DNA from: CBDCXE01 sp965223725 [NCBI: Nitrospinota bacterium]
GTDB lineage: Bacteria > Nitrospinota_A > UBA7883
Direction of reading: 5' to 3'
Length of the DNA: 64,000 nt
Assembly (NCBI GenBank): GCA_965223725.1
Contig: CBDCXE010000006.1
Span: 496,001 to 560,000, forward strand
In this document: positions 35,526-45,133 of the stretch, in pieces
How positions within the stretch are numbered: the first letter of the stretch is position 1
How the letters are laid out: the number at the start of each line of letters is the position of its first letter
The notes under the pieces: generated by a model
What the model was told of the DNA's origin: nothing
Databases searched by the model: none
Seen by the model: only the letters and a program-made list of their open reading frames with translations
Program-made: the position numbers and the translations under genes

Positions 35526-36317
35526 ATGGATTACCTTACTATAGATGAAGTAGTACAAATCCTCAAGGCTCATCCTAACACCATTTATAAAATGTGCAGA
35601 GAGGGCACACTCCCCGCCGTAAAAATTGGCAAGGAGTGGCGCATCGACAGGAAAAAACTGGCCAAGTTTATGGAGGGTGGCACCCCGCCTACGAAAGCGG
35701 GCGAGTTCGAGGGCCTGGTGCGCCTGGCATTGCAGCCTGGTCATTTTCTTGGTTTATTCTCTAACGAAAACGATATTCAGGATTTTGAGTTGACATATCT
35801 GTTGGAAGCTAAAAAAAGCGGATACAGGTTGTTCAAGGAGTGTTGGTGGCAACATCCGGATGATGTACGCAGGCATTTGGCCGAAGCCGGGCTGCCGGTG
35901 GAGGCTATGGAATATGATGGATCGTTGGTTATGCTCGACTTTAACGAAATCTTTGTAATCCATGGGGCGGACAAAGCGTCGGAGGCCTGGTATAGTACCG
36001 CTGAACGCGCAATGAAGCTGGGTTTCAAAGGATTAGTCAGCGCAGGGGCTAAACATTTTGATTGTTGCGCCAACCATCATTCACTGCTGGCATTCGAAAA
36101 CGCAATCCAGAAAACGGCAAAGGCAATACCGATCAGCGCTATCTGCTCTTATAGAATGGATCTCAATGTGAACGATGTCATTACCAGGCTCGTGGATCTT
36201 ATTTTGGTGCATGATCGATTTTTCATTCAGACTGAAAATACCGAAGTTTTGGCGCAGGTCAATTATTCGATAACTCATCCAGGCAGAAAGATAGAAAGCA
36301 GAATCAGCTCCAGATAG
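35526..36317 (+). CDS. Excisionase-type HTH plus MEDS sensory domain regulator (DcmR-like)
   Basis: The 263-residue protein has an N-terminal HTH of the excisionase/MerR type (residues 3-50, 'YLTIDEVVQILKAHPNTIYKMCREG'). A domain at about 70-245 matches the MEDS (methanogen/methylotroph DcmR sensory) pattern: 'GHFLGLFSNENDIQDF', 'HPDDVRRHLAEAGLPVE', 'GSLVMLDFNEIF', 'GFKGLVSAGAKHF' and 'ISAICSYRMD'. DcmR controls dichloromethane dehalogenase in Methylobacterium and MEDS proteins occur in methyl-metabolising organisms. Placement divergent from the corrinoid operon suggests it senses the substrate or a pathway intermediate. A CC pair at 182-183 (FDCCANHH) could be a sensing site. Confidence 0.82.
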   Translation: MDYLTIDEVVQILKAHPNTIYKMCREGTLPAVKIGKEWRIDRKKLAKFMEGGTPPTKAGEFEGLVRLALQPGHFLGLFSNENDIQDFELTYLLEAKKSGYRLFKECWWQHPDDVRRHLAEAGLPVEAMEYDGSLVMLDFNEIFVIHGADKASEAWYSTAERAMKLGFKGLVSAGAKHFDCCANHHSLLAFENAIQKTAKAIPISAICSYRMDLNVNDVITRLVDLILVHDRFFIQTENTEVLAQVNYSITHPGRKIESRISSR

Positions 36318-36356
36318 CGCAATTATCGGGGTAAAAAGCTGAGCCTCTTCAATAAT

Positions 36357-37012
36357 TCAAAGCTTTGATTTATTCTCCAGCGCAAACTGCAGAAGCTTCC
36401 CCTGCCCATTGATTCCCAGTTTGGAGCATATGTTGGCGCGATGGTTTTCCACTGTACCGCACGCTGATATTCAGGTCGACCGCTATCTGTTTATTTGTTT
36501 TATGTTTTGAAAGCACGTTCAGGACTTTTTTTTCCGCTGGTGATAAAGTAGATATCAATATGGAATTGGTGTCGGCCTTTCTCATTATCAGCCATAATTA
36601 ACTCTGAAATTGATGGGCTGAAATATGATTTCCCAGCTACGACAGCCGAAAGGCAATCTACCATATACATAGCAGCGTCATCTTTCAGCAGATAGCCTAT
36701 GGCGCCAAGTTTAACCGCTTCTTCAAAATACTCTTTATTGTCGAACATCGTGAGGATTATGAACCTGGTATCGGAATCTTTCTCCTGAAACTCTTTTAAC
36801 ACCTCCAATCCATCCAGCTTCGGCATCGATATATCCATAACCGCGATATCAGGGGTGGTTTGTTCTATCAGTTCAATCGCTTGCTCGCCATTATCCGCTT
36901 CGCCGACCAGCTGATAGCCATCACAGTCAGCAATTATAGCGGTCAGGCCTTTCCTGAATATAGGATGATCGTCTACCACTATAACGGTAGTTTCAGTTGG
37001 TATCGACGCCAT
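36357..37012 (-). pseudogene. LuxR/NarL-type response regulator with two frameshifts
   Basis: The receiver domain (residues 1-125) is intact, with the phosphoacceptor Asp in 'PDIAVMDISMPKLDG' and Lys in 'GYLLKDD'. The frame then breaks near 36575 (one extra base in GAAAGGCC). The HTH continues in another frame (STLSPAEKKVLNVLSKHKTNKQIAVDLNISVR), breaks again near 36457 (one extra base in GCGGTAC) and ends in a third frame (TVENHRANICSKLG). The corrected product is about 218 residues, ending at 36357. The gene overlaps the end of the histidine kinase. Whether the breaks are mutations or sequencing errors cannot be decided here. Confidence 0.8.
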
Positions 37013-38896
37013 TGCCTTCTATATATATGGTCAGTTTCGTCCCTGCGCCAGGTTTCGTCTCCACTGAATAGGAGCCGCCCAGCAATTTTACCCGCTCGCT
37101 TATACTGTACATACCCAGCCCCGGTTCAGTTGTCGATAGCGGGACAGCATCCTGGTTATACCCTGTACCATCATTCTTCTATAAAAATTTTCAACTGCAT
37201 TGCCGCTATTTAATATCTCCACCCTGGCATGGGCGGCGCCTGAATGTTTAACTATATTATTAATCCCTTCTTGGATAATACGATAAATATGGATCTCGTT
37301 AGATGTTTGAACAATATTATCCAAAGGTTCGATATTAATCGAATAATCTATACTAGCCGTTTCCAGGGCGTGTTGCGTGTACGATTCCACCGCTTTGGCC
37401 AACCCCAAACGCTCCAACATATGCGGGTGAAGGTTGTGTGATATCTCCCTGACCTCCGTAACCGATTGCGACGCCAGCTCGGAAGCCGACTCCAGCGTTT
37501 CATTATCATTACTGTTCGACTGGCCCGCCTTTAGCACAGAAAGTATTTTGCCTCTTATCACCAGCATAGTCTGACCGATGCTGTCGTGTAGTTCCGCAGC
37601 TATTCTTTTACGTTCTTTCTCCTGGGCGTTGATCAGCTCCAGGGATAGCCTTCGTTCTGTTTTCCACGCGCTCAACTGGGCTTTTTTCTTCTCTTCATCC
37701 AGCATATTGATCCTGTTGGCCAAACCAAACGACAAAACCAGCGATGATAAAGCTATACCAATATTTGATCCATATTCAGGATAAAACGAATCTGGAACAG
37801 CGCCTATATTATTGAGAATGGCCAAAAAGATAAAAATAAATACAGGAATAAAACTGAATAACGCATATAGCGCCGGACGAAATCCTCTGACATACGACCA
37901 GACGATCGTTATGAAAATAGCATGAAGAATTATAACCCCCATGCTGGTTGCGATTTTAACGGCAATGCTGTAGTCAATAAAAAGCAGGAGGCCAATCAAT
38001 ACCAGGCCAGAATATGAAATTATGGACATTACCATGTCCATACCAGGGGCATATACATTGGACTGGGCAAATCGGCGTGTAAACCAAACACCAAAATATA
38101 CGCCCAGCCCCGCAAAAAACGGAACGGCAATGTTTGCCCAGTTATAAGCCTCTGGCCATAGATATTGAGCGGAAAACCCGGTCATGCTCGCCAGCAGCAA
38201 GGTGAGGTTGGCCAGATAGAGCGAATAATATAGATAGCTGGTGTCCCTCACCGATATAAACAGAAAAAGGTTATACAACACCAGCGCCAGATGTATACCG
38301 TAAAACAGGCCAAATATAACCTGCTCTTTGCTATCTGCGCGGTAGAAATAAGCCGACTCCCAAATGGATAGTGGCAAACGGACAGAGCCTTTCGATTTTA
38401 CCCGCATATACATGGTTTTCACGCTCTGATCAACATCAGGAATCTTCCACACAAAATGTCGGTGCCATATCTCCCGGCTGGAAAAAGGGCGCCGATCACC
38501 CGATTTTCTGATATCTAACCTGCCATCAGCATGCAGAAAGTATAGCTCCACATCATCTATGAGCGGATACCCAAGCTCTAACATCCATTGCTTTTCCGGA
38601 GCGCTCCCATCGGCCCGAACAGCAAACCTCAGCCAATAGACAGAAGAGGTAAAGCCAAAATTGTTCACATCTTCGTTGCTGATGGTAAACCCGCCGGAAT
38701 CCGCCAGGGCGATGATATCCTCGATGGCGAGAGCGCCCTCTTTATCTTCCAGATACTCTACCCTGGTTACTTGATAATATGGAACATCATAGTCCAACTC
38801 TACCAACGGCAACTCCATAGCCGCCCCGTCCGCCGCCGGCAATATGGCGCATAAGCAGACAGCAGCAATCATACGCATTGTAAATCGTTGTTCCAT
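36993..38896 (-). pseudogene. 7TMR-DISM sensor histidine kinase, frameshifted in the ATPase domain
   Basis: The N-terminus has a signal peptide (MIAAVCLCAILPAADGA), then a 7TMR-DISM extracellular domain (about 45-180, with 'SVYWLRFAV' and 'DDVELYFLHADG'), seven membrane helices (about 190-390) and a HisKA_3 dimerisation segment with phospho-His in 'AAELHDSIGQTML' near 430. The open frame ends at 37100, but the true HATPase C-terminus is spread over other frames: 'QLKIFIEE', then 'NDGTGYNQDAVPLSTTEPGLG', to a stop at 36993. Two indels lie between about 37165 and 37200. The stop overlaps the regulator start by about 20 bases, as in a coupled pair. Confidence 0.8.
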
Positions 38897-39073
38897 AACT
38901 GCTTTTTACATCATTTGCAAATAAAGCGCAATATTGGCGGGCAAAAATGAGTAAGATTACTCATGCTATATGAGCAGCCATGTCTATTGCATTCCACCAA
39001 CAGACAGTCTACTATTACTTTCTCAATGCAATGGATTGGTTCCAGGTTATTAGTTTACTGAAAGGGGAAGACA

Positions 39074-41469
39074 ATGGGTAAACCAAAGGTCATCTACAAA
39101 TTATCATTAATCATTTTCACGATCATGTTTGCAATTATATCCACCCACACCGCCACCGCCCAGGTTCCGTTTATCAGGAATGGCTCCGCAGCGGGCACAG
39201 GGGCCATCTACGGGGTCAACTCCCATGCTACCGGTATGGGCGTCCGTGGTTTCGCCATCAGCGCCACCGGCGCCACCCGGGGCGTGTTCGGCCACACCTT
39301 GAGCGGCAGCAACGGCGCCAGCGGTGTGTTCGGCTACGCTTCGTCCACCGGCGCTGGTGTGACCTATGGGGTGTGGGGTCTCAGCAACAGCTCCAACGGC
39401 CGGGGTGTGGTCGGCATGTCCACCAAAGCCACCGGCGCAGGCATCGGCGTCTGGGGTCAGAGCGCTGGCGTTACCGGCAAAGGTCTGTTTGGCTACGCCA
39501 CCAGCGCCACGGGCGTGAATATGGGTGTATATGGCGTATCGATAAGCCCCACCGGGTTTGGCGTATATGGTATTGCGTCCACGCTACCGGGGCCACCAAA
39601 GGTGTGTATGGCCTTAGCAGGAGCTCGGCCGGGTTTGGCGTGTATGGTGTGAACACAGCCGGCGGCGAGGCGGGTCATTTTGCAGGTGACGTGGCTATCA
39701 CCGGTGACCTGGATGTGGGCGGCTCTATCACAGGGTTGGCGACGGTCAACACCTCTGGCGGCGCAGGCTCCTCCGGCGCCATCCCCGCGCTCAACGCCAG
39801 CGGCCAGCTCGACGCATCGTTCATCCCGCCGGCCATCACGACTAACGTAACCGGCAACGTGACCGGTAATGTGACCGGCAACTCCGGCACCGCCACCGCG
39901 CTGGCGGCCAACGGCGCCAACTGTCCGGCGGGTCAATACCCATTGGGCGTAGACGCCAGCGGCGCCGCGGAAGGCTGCTCTGCAGTACCTCCGGCTGGCT
40001 GGAGCCTGGCCGGCAATAGTATTGCTGGCAGTAATTTCCTGGGTACGACGAACAATATTGCTTTGGATATTAGGGTCAATAATGCCCGCGCAATGCGCAT
40101 TGAACCGAACGCCACCAGCCCGAATATTCTCAGTGGTAAATCGGGCAACTGGCTGACTGCAGGAGTGTATGGCGCCACTATCAGCGGTGGAGGCTCTGGA
40201 GCTACTTTCAACAGAGTCACCGATACATATGGGACAGTGGGCGGTGGGATAAATAACCAGGCTGGCGATAATGCCAGCACAATAACCAACGCATCCAATG
40301 CTACAGTGGGAGGTGGGTCCGGCAATAGTGCAAGCGGACATGCTTCCGCCATTGCTGGAGGCCAGAATAACGTCGCCAGCGGCGATACCTCTGCTGTGGC
40401 AGGAGGCACTGTCAACACCGCTAGCGCCTCCTATTCTACAGTAGGTGGTGGTATACTCAATACCGCCAGTGGATCAAAATCTACTGTGGGTGGAGGTTAT
40501 TACAACAATGCCAGTGCGTTAAGCACAACAATCGGCGGCGGCTCCGCTACTGACCCTGATGCTGGCGGTCCATTGACCAATAGCGGCAACCGAGCAACAG
40601 ACGACTACGGCACAGTAGGCGGAGGAGAATACAATCTGGCAGGAGACGCAACAGGGACAACAACCAACAGAACCCATGCCACCGTGGGCGGAGGCTTTGA
40701 AAACACCGCCAGCGGCGCATTTTCCACGGTGCCAGGCGGTAGGAATAACACTGCCAGTTCCTCATATTCCACCGTGGGAGGAGGCTTGAGTAACACCGCC
40801 AGCGGCGGAGGTTCCACGGTTCCGGGCGGGCAATATAACACCGCCCAAGGTAATTTCAGTTTCGCGGCTGGTTATAGAGCGCAGACCGGCGCCAATAATG
40901 GTGTGTTCATCTGGGGTGATAGCACAGAATCTGCTGTGACGGCGCCTGCGGCTGATACGTTCATCGTCCGAGCCAGTGGCGGGATGTGGTTCGGGACGAC
41001 AAACATTCCTTCCATTCCTGCTGGTTATTTCCTGAATACATCTACTGGCGGATATCTGACCACCACAGGTGTGTGGACCGACAGCAGTGACCGGAACCTT
41101 AAGGAAAATTTTGAGGAGCTGGACGTAAAGGAGATTTTGGATAAAGTAGCGTCATTGCCTGTGACCCGATGGAACTATAAAATCGATGACGATTCTATCC
41201 AGCATATCGGTCCAGTGGCGCAAGATTTTTATGACGCTTATGGTATAGGCAATGACGATCGGCATATCGCTTCGCTTGATAGCGCCGGCGTGGCGCTGGC
41301 CGCCATCCAGGGGCTCTACGATGTGGTGAAGGAGAAGGAGGCGAAGATCGCCGAGCTGGAGTCGCGGCTGGCCGAAATGGATGACTTACGATCACGCTTG
41401 CTGGCGCTGGAGATGCGGTCCGGTTCCGCCGCCAACGCTGGCTATCAGGTCTCTTCTCTGGAGAAGTAG
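39074..41469 (+). CDS. Secreted surface protein with YadA-head-like repeats and C-terminal S74 chaperone, one frameshift
   Basis: A signal peptide (LIIFTIMFAIISTHTATAQ) is followed by GVYG/GVWG-type repeats (about 39180-39660). The frame breaks near 39590, where one missing base between 'GVYGIAS' and 'ATGATKGVYG' shifts reading. Continuing, a coiled 'TGNVTGNVTGN' linker leads to YadA/Hep_Hag-type head repeats 'STVGGGxxNTASG' (about 40230-40890). The C-terminus is a Peptidase_S74 intramolecular chaperone ('DSSDRNLKENFEEL', 'IGPVAQDFYDAYG') with a short coiled coil. Such proteins trimerise, then self-cleave. Full length would be about 798 residues. AAAGGGGAAG precedes the ATG. No phage genes are nearby, so it is more likely an adhesin or surface fibre than a prophage tail fibre. 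Confidence 0.75.
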
Positions 41470-41556
41470 TTTATCGACGAATCGCCGGCGACCTTGTGGG
41501 GCATGGCGTCATCAACGACGCTGTGCCCAGGGAGGGCGGCGGGGCCACTGCGGGTG

Positions 41557-41681
41557 ACGCTGACGCGGTGGCGCGGCGCCGGAACGGCGATTCTGTACGC
41601 TGACGCGGTGGCGAGGTCACTGCTTCTGTACGCTGACGCGGTGGCGAGGCCACTGCTTCTGTACGCTGGCGCGGTGGCGAT
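41557..41681 (+). repeat. Short tandem repeats of ~33 bp in non-coding DNA
   Basis: The core ACGCTGACGCGGTGGCG or a close variant occurs at 41557, 41597, 41630 and 41663 (spacings 40, 33 and 33), separated by 'AGGCCACTGCTTCTGT'-type sequence. The array lies just after the surface protein gene and has no credible coding frame. Confidence 0.8.
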
Positions 41682-41689
41682 GTTCCTTC

Positions 41690-41742
41690 CTTGTCGCGCA
41701 GGAAGCGTTCGCTGACGCTCACTGCCTGCTGGCATGGCCAGA
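41690..41742 (+). repeat. Dispersed copy of the soeC-tail repeat segment
   Basis: GTCGCGCAGGAAGCGTTC followed by a close match to GCTGRCGCTCWCTGCCTGC repeats the internal part of the 121-bp array at 6.7-7.0 kb. A shorter piece, CGCTCACTGCCTGCGGCCT, appears again near 42291. This marks a dispersed repeat family. Confidence 0.7.
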
Positions 41743-41889
41743 GCAGGGGGCGCTGACGCGTTGGCATTGCTCCTTTCAAGCCGCGCAAGGCGCTTCGCTT
41801 GCTTGCGGTCTTATTCCTATGAATGGAAGGGCCGGTTAATAAAAACAATGATATAGGTTTTAGCTTCCGCCTACGCGCAAGCAACAAAC

Positions 41890-42345
41890 GCGCCATAATG
41901 GCGCCTCAAATGCTTCTTTTGCCTCAAATCCCTCAAATCACTCATATGCTCCAAATGCTTCAAATCCCTCACCTGCTGTTTATTATCTATTTTTCTCTTG
42001 TATATTTGTACTTAATGCGGCGTGTACCGCAGAAGGAAACGATATTGGCAAGGAAAATAGAAATGAAATGGCCGGTTAAGATGGATAGTCATACAGAAAG
42101 GCAGTCCCATTTATCCCGACAGGGCTGGATGCGCCATCATGGCGTCCTCACCTGCTATTTACTGATAGTAATAACCCTCGTAATCTCGTTATTAATGCAC
42201 AACGGGTGCAGAAATGATGATAAGGAGATTAAATATGACGACGAAAATATATAGTTGCCGGGATCCTGCGCCGGTCGTGTAAGACATATCGCTCACTGCC
42301 TGCGGCCTCTGTGAATTGCAGGACCGAAAGCGCCATTATGGCGCC
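41890..42345. repeat. Three copies of a palindrome GCGCCATWATGGCGCC
   Basis: Perfect palindromic copies occur at 41890-41905 (GCGCCATAATGGCGCC) and 42330-42345 (GCGCCATTATGGCGCC), with an imperfect copy at 42131-42147. Each can form a hairpin. Between the first two lies a run of 'CAAATSCYTC'-type micro-repeats (41904-41972). The block has no supported gene. A frame covering 41823-42254 was rejected. The stretch 41470-42393 as a whole is non-coding and repeat-rich. Confidence 0.65.
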
Positions 42346-42393
42346 TGCCTGGGGCAGATGCTATACTACTGGTTTTGATAATTGGTGAGTGAA

Positions 42394-42957
42394 ATGCTTT
42401 TATTATTGGACAATTACGACTCGTTCACATACAACCTGGCGCAATATTTGGTCGAGCTGGGTGAAGATGTAAAAGTCGTCCGCAACGATAAGATAACAAT
42501 AGCGGAAATGGAGCGACTGAACCCGGAGCGCATAGTCATATCGCCCGGCCCGAAGACTCCGTTGGAAGCGGGTGTATCCATCGACACGGTAAAAGCGTTC
42601 AACGATAAAATTCCGATCCTGGGCGTATGCCTGGGGCATCAGTCAATAGCCGCCGCCTATGGCGGAAAAATTTTAAAAGCGCCGACACTGATGCACGGCA
42701 AAACCAGCCTGGTGACCCACGACGGCGAAACCGTGTTTAAAGGGATCAAAAACCCGTTCGAAGCCACACGGTATCACTCCCTGATCGTTGACGAGCAGAC
42801 GTTGCCCGATTGCCTGACCGTGACCGCCCGGGCGCCGGACGGCGAGATCATGGCCATCCGGCATAAAAACGCGCCGACGGAAGGGGTCCAGTTTCATCCG
42901 GAGTCGATAATCTGCGAATGTGGCAAGGAACTGCTGAAAAACTTTTTGGAGCTGTAG
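42394..42957 (+). CDS. trpG: Anthranilate/aminodeoxychorismate synthase glutamine amidotransferase
   Basis: The start at 42394 (MLLLLDNYDSF) follows GGTGAG and gives 187 residues. The class I amidotransferase has oxyanion loop 'SPGPKTP', nucleophile Cys in 'LGVCLGHQSIAAAYGG' near 80, and His/Glu in 'GVQFHPESI' near 168-170. It supplies ammonia to TrpE (or PabB). trpD follows 13 bases downstream, favouring a tryptophan role, but trpE is not adjacent. A dual TrpG/PabA role is possible. Confidence 0.92.
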   Translation: MLLLLDNYDSFTYNLAQYLVELGEDVKVVRNDKITIAEMERLNPERIVISPGPKTPLEAGVSIDTVKAFNDKIPILGVCLGHQSIAAAYGGKILKAPTLMHGKTSLVTHDGETVFKGIKNPFEATRYHSLIVDEQTLPDCLTVTARAPDGEIMAIRHKNAPTEGVQFHPESIICECGKELLKNFLEL

Positions 42958-42970
42958 AGCCGTTGCGAAA

Positions 42971-43981
42971 ATGATAAAGGAAGCGATAGCAAAACTGATA
43001 GACCGGGTCGACCTGACCGAAGACGACATGGTCGCGGTGATGGACCAGATAATGACCGGCGGCGCCACCGACGCCCAGATCGGCGCTTTCCTGACCGCGC
43101 TCCGGATCAAGGGTGAAACTGTCGATGAAATCAGCGGCGCAGCCAAGGTGATGCGCGCAAAGGCGATAAAAGTATCTCCCGGCGGTGGAACCGTGGTGGA
43201 TACATGCGGCACCGGCGGCGACGGCGGGAACACGTTTAACATATCGACAACGTCAGCGTTTGTGACCGCCGGCGCCGGGCTGACCGTGGCCAAGCATGGC
43301 AACCGCGCGGTATCCAGCGCATGCGGATCGGCGGACGTTTTGAAAGCGTTGGGCGTCAACATCGAAGCTGATGTTGGGCAGGTGGAGAAATGTCTGCAGT
43401 CAGCCGGCATCGGGTTCCTGTTCGCGCCCTTGATGCATGGCGCCATGAAGCACGCCATCGGCCCCCGGCGGGAGATCGGCGCGCGGACAATTTTCAATAT
43501 CCTGGGCCCGTTGACCAACCCGGCCGACGCAAAGGCGCAGGTGATCGGCGTATATGACAAGGCGCTGCTGGAGCCGGTGGCCAGGGTGCTGGGCAAGCTC
43601 GGCTCGGAGCATGTCTATGTGGTCCATGGCAGCGACGGACTGGACGAAGCCACCATAACCGGCGCGACACATATTGCCTGCATGAAAGATGGCGATGTGG
43701 AACTATACGATATTGATCCGCAAAAGTATGGCATGCAATTAAGCCCGCTGGATGATATAAAGGGCGGCGACCCGGAGACCAACGCCAGGATCACCACGGC
43801 TGTGCTTAATGGCGATAAAGGTCCGGCGCGGGACATCACTTTGCTAAACTCTGCCTTGGCGATTGTGGCTGGCGGTTTTGTCGATACTGTTGAACACGCG
43901 ATTTTGCTGGCGGAGAAGTCGATAGATGATGGCGCCGCCATGGACAAGCTGGAACGATTAAAAGAGCTGAGCCATTCATGA
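42971..43981 (+). CDS. trpD: Anthranilate phosphoribosyltransferase
   Basis: The 336-residue enzyme transfers phosphoribose from PRPP to anthranilate. The PRPP/Mg site is 'DTCGTGGDGGNTFNIST' near 77-93, with 'KHGNRAVSSACGSADVL' near 105-121 and 'GPRREIGARTIFNILGPL' near 163-180. It is preceded by trpG and overlaps proB (ATGA). No other trp genes are linked, which is an unusual split. Confidence 0.96.
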   Translation: MIKEAIAKLIDRVDLTEDDMVAVMDQIMTGGATDAQIGAFLTALRIKGETVDEISGAAKVMRAKAIKVSPGGGTVVDTCGTGGDGGNTFNISTTSAFVTAGAGLTVAKHGNRAVSSACGSADVLKALGVNIEADVGQVEKCLQSAGIGFLFAPLMHGAMKHAIGPRREIGARTIFNILGPLTNPADAKAQVIGVYDKALLEPVARVLGKLGSEHVYVVHGSDGLDEATITGATHIACMKDGDVELYDIDPQKYGMQLSPLDDIKGGDPETNARITTAVLNGDKGPARDITLLNSALAIVAGGFVDTVEHAILLAEKSIDDGAAMDKLERLKELSHS

Positions 43982-45123
43982 GCCGCTCCAACAACAAACG
44001 GCGCAACGCGCTGCTGGAGTCGGCACGACGGATCGTGATCAAGATCGGCAGCGGTGTGCTGACCGGCGAGGGCTATACTGACGTAAACGAAGACGTGGTG
44101 AAAGAGGTCGCCCGGCAGGTGGCCCAGCTCGTTCGGGGTGGACGCAAGATCGCCATAGTCAGCTCCGGCTCGGTGGCCATCGGCTCCAAGCTGCTATCCA
44201 TACCGCGTCATGGCAGATCTATCCCGCATCAGCAGGCGGCCGCGTCCATTGGGCAGGGCAACCTGATATCGCTGTGGGCGCGTCATCTCGGCGGTGAAGG
44301 ATTGAGGGTGGGGCAGATTTTGCTGACCCATGACGATCTCTCCAACAGGCGCCGGTTCATAAACTCTCGCAATACTATCAAGACATTGTTCGATTTCGAC
44401 ACCATCCCGGTGATCAACGAAAACGATACCGTGGCTGTGCATGAGATAAAGTTCGGCGATAACGACACCTTGTCGGCCCGGGTGACCAACGTGGTGGAGG
44501 CGGATATGCTGGTGATCCTGTCGGATGTAGATGGACTCTATTCCGACGACCCCAGGCTCGGCGCCAATGTGGAGCGGATCGACTTTGTGGATACAGTTGA
44601 CGAGAGCGTGAAAGCCATGGCCAAGGATTCATCCACCCACACCGGCCTGGGCGGCATGGCGTCGAAGGTCAACGCGGCGGAGGAAGCGGGCCGGTTTGGC
44701 GCCCCGACATACATTTTGCACGGGACCAGGAAAAATGTATTGCTGGACGCATTCAACGGCGCGGATATCGGGACATTTTTTTTCCCGAACGAAGACAGGA
44801 TGAGCAGCAAGAAACATTGGATCGAATACGCGCTGAAATCACAAGGCTCCATCTGTGTCGATCAGGGCGCCAAACGGGCGCTGACGCAGGATGGCAAAAG
44901 TCTGCTGGCCTCCGGGATAAAATCTTGCGAAGGCGATTTTGAATCGGGCGAGGCTGTCGACCTGACCGATATGGATGGCAACGCGTTTGCCAAAGGTCTT
45001 GTAAACTACCACTCATTCGAGCTGGCCCGTATCATGGGCCGTAAATCGAGCGAGATAGAAAGCGTCCTTGGTTATAAATTTTATGACGAAGTGATCCACC
45101 GGGACGACATGGTCTTTTTGTAA
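43978..45123 (+). CDS. proB: Glutamate 5-kinase with C-terminal PUA domain
   Basis: The 381-residue protein has the amino-acid-kinase domain: 'IVIKIGSGVLTGEGY' at the start, 'IVSSGSVAIGSKLL', 'NENDTVAVHEIKFGDNDTLSARV' near 142-164 and 'GLGGMASKVNAAEEAG' near 222. A PUA domain occupies about 285-360. The product starts proline synthesis by phosphorylating glutamate. It overlaps trpD by four bases, and radA begins ten bases after its stop. Confidence 0.95.
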   Translation: MSRSNNKRRNALLESARRIVIKIGSGVLTGEGYTDVNEDVVKEVARQVAQLVRGGRKIAIVSSGSVAIGSKLLSIPRHGRSIPHQQAAASIGQGNLISLWARHLGGEGLRVGQILLTHDDLSNRRRFINSRNTIKTLFDFDTIPVINENDTVAVHEIKFGDNDTLSARVTNVVEADMLVILSDVDGLYSDDPRLGANVERIDFVDTVDESVKAMAKDSSTHTGLGGMASKVNAAEEAGRFGAPTYILHGTRKNVLLDAFNGADIGTFFFPNEDRMSSKKHWIEYALKSQGSICVDQGAKRALTQDGKSLLASGIKSCEGDFESGEAVDLTDMDGNAFAKGLVNYHSFELARIMGRKSSEIESVLGYKFYDEVIHRDDMVFL

Positions 45124-45133
45124 CAGGAGCGAT

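Noticed and set aside
35526-36317. Phage or plasmid excisionase
   Set aside because: Only the first 50 residues match that HTH. The rest is a MEDS-type sensory domain and no integrase is nearby.
39074-41469. Prophage tail-fibre interpretation of the S74 protein
   Set aside because: It has a Sec signal peptide and no phage structural, lysis or integrase genes nearby.
41823-42254. 143-codon frame after the surface protein gene
   Set aside because: It spans the palindromes and micro-repeats and no domain was recognised. The C-terminal hydrophobic stretch alone is not enough.
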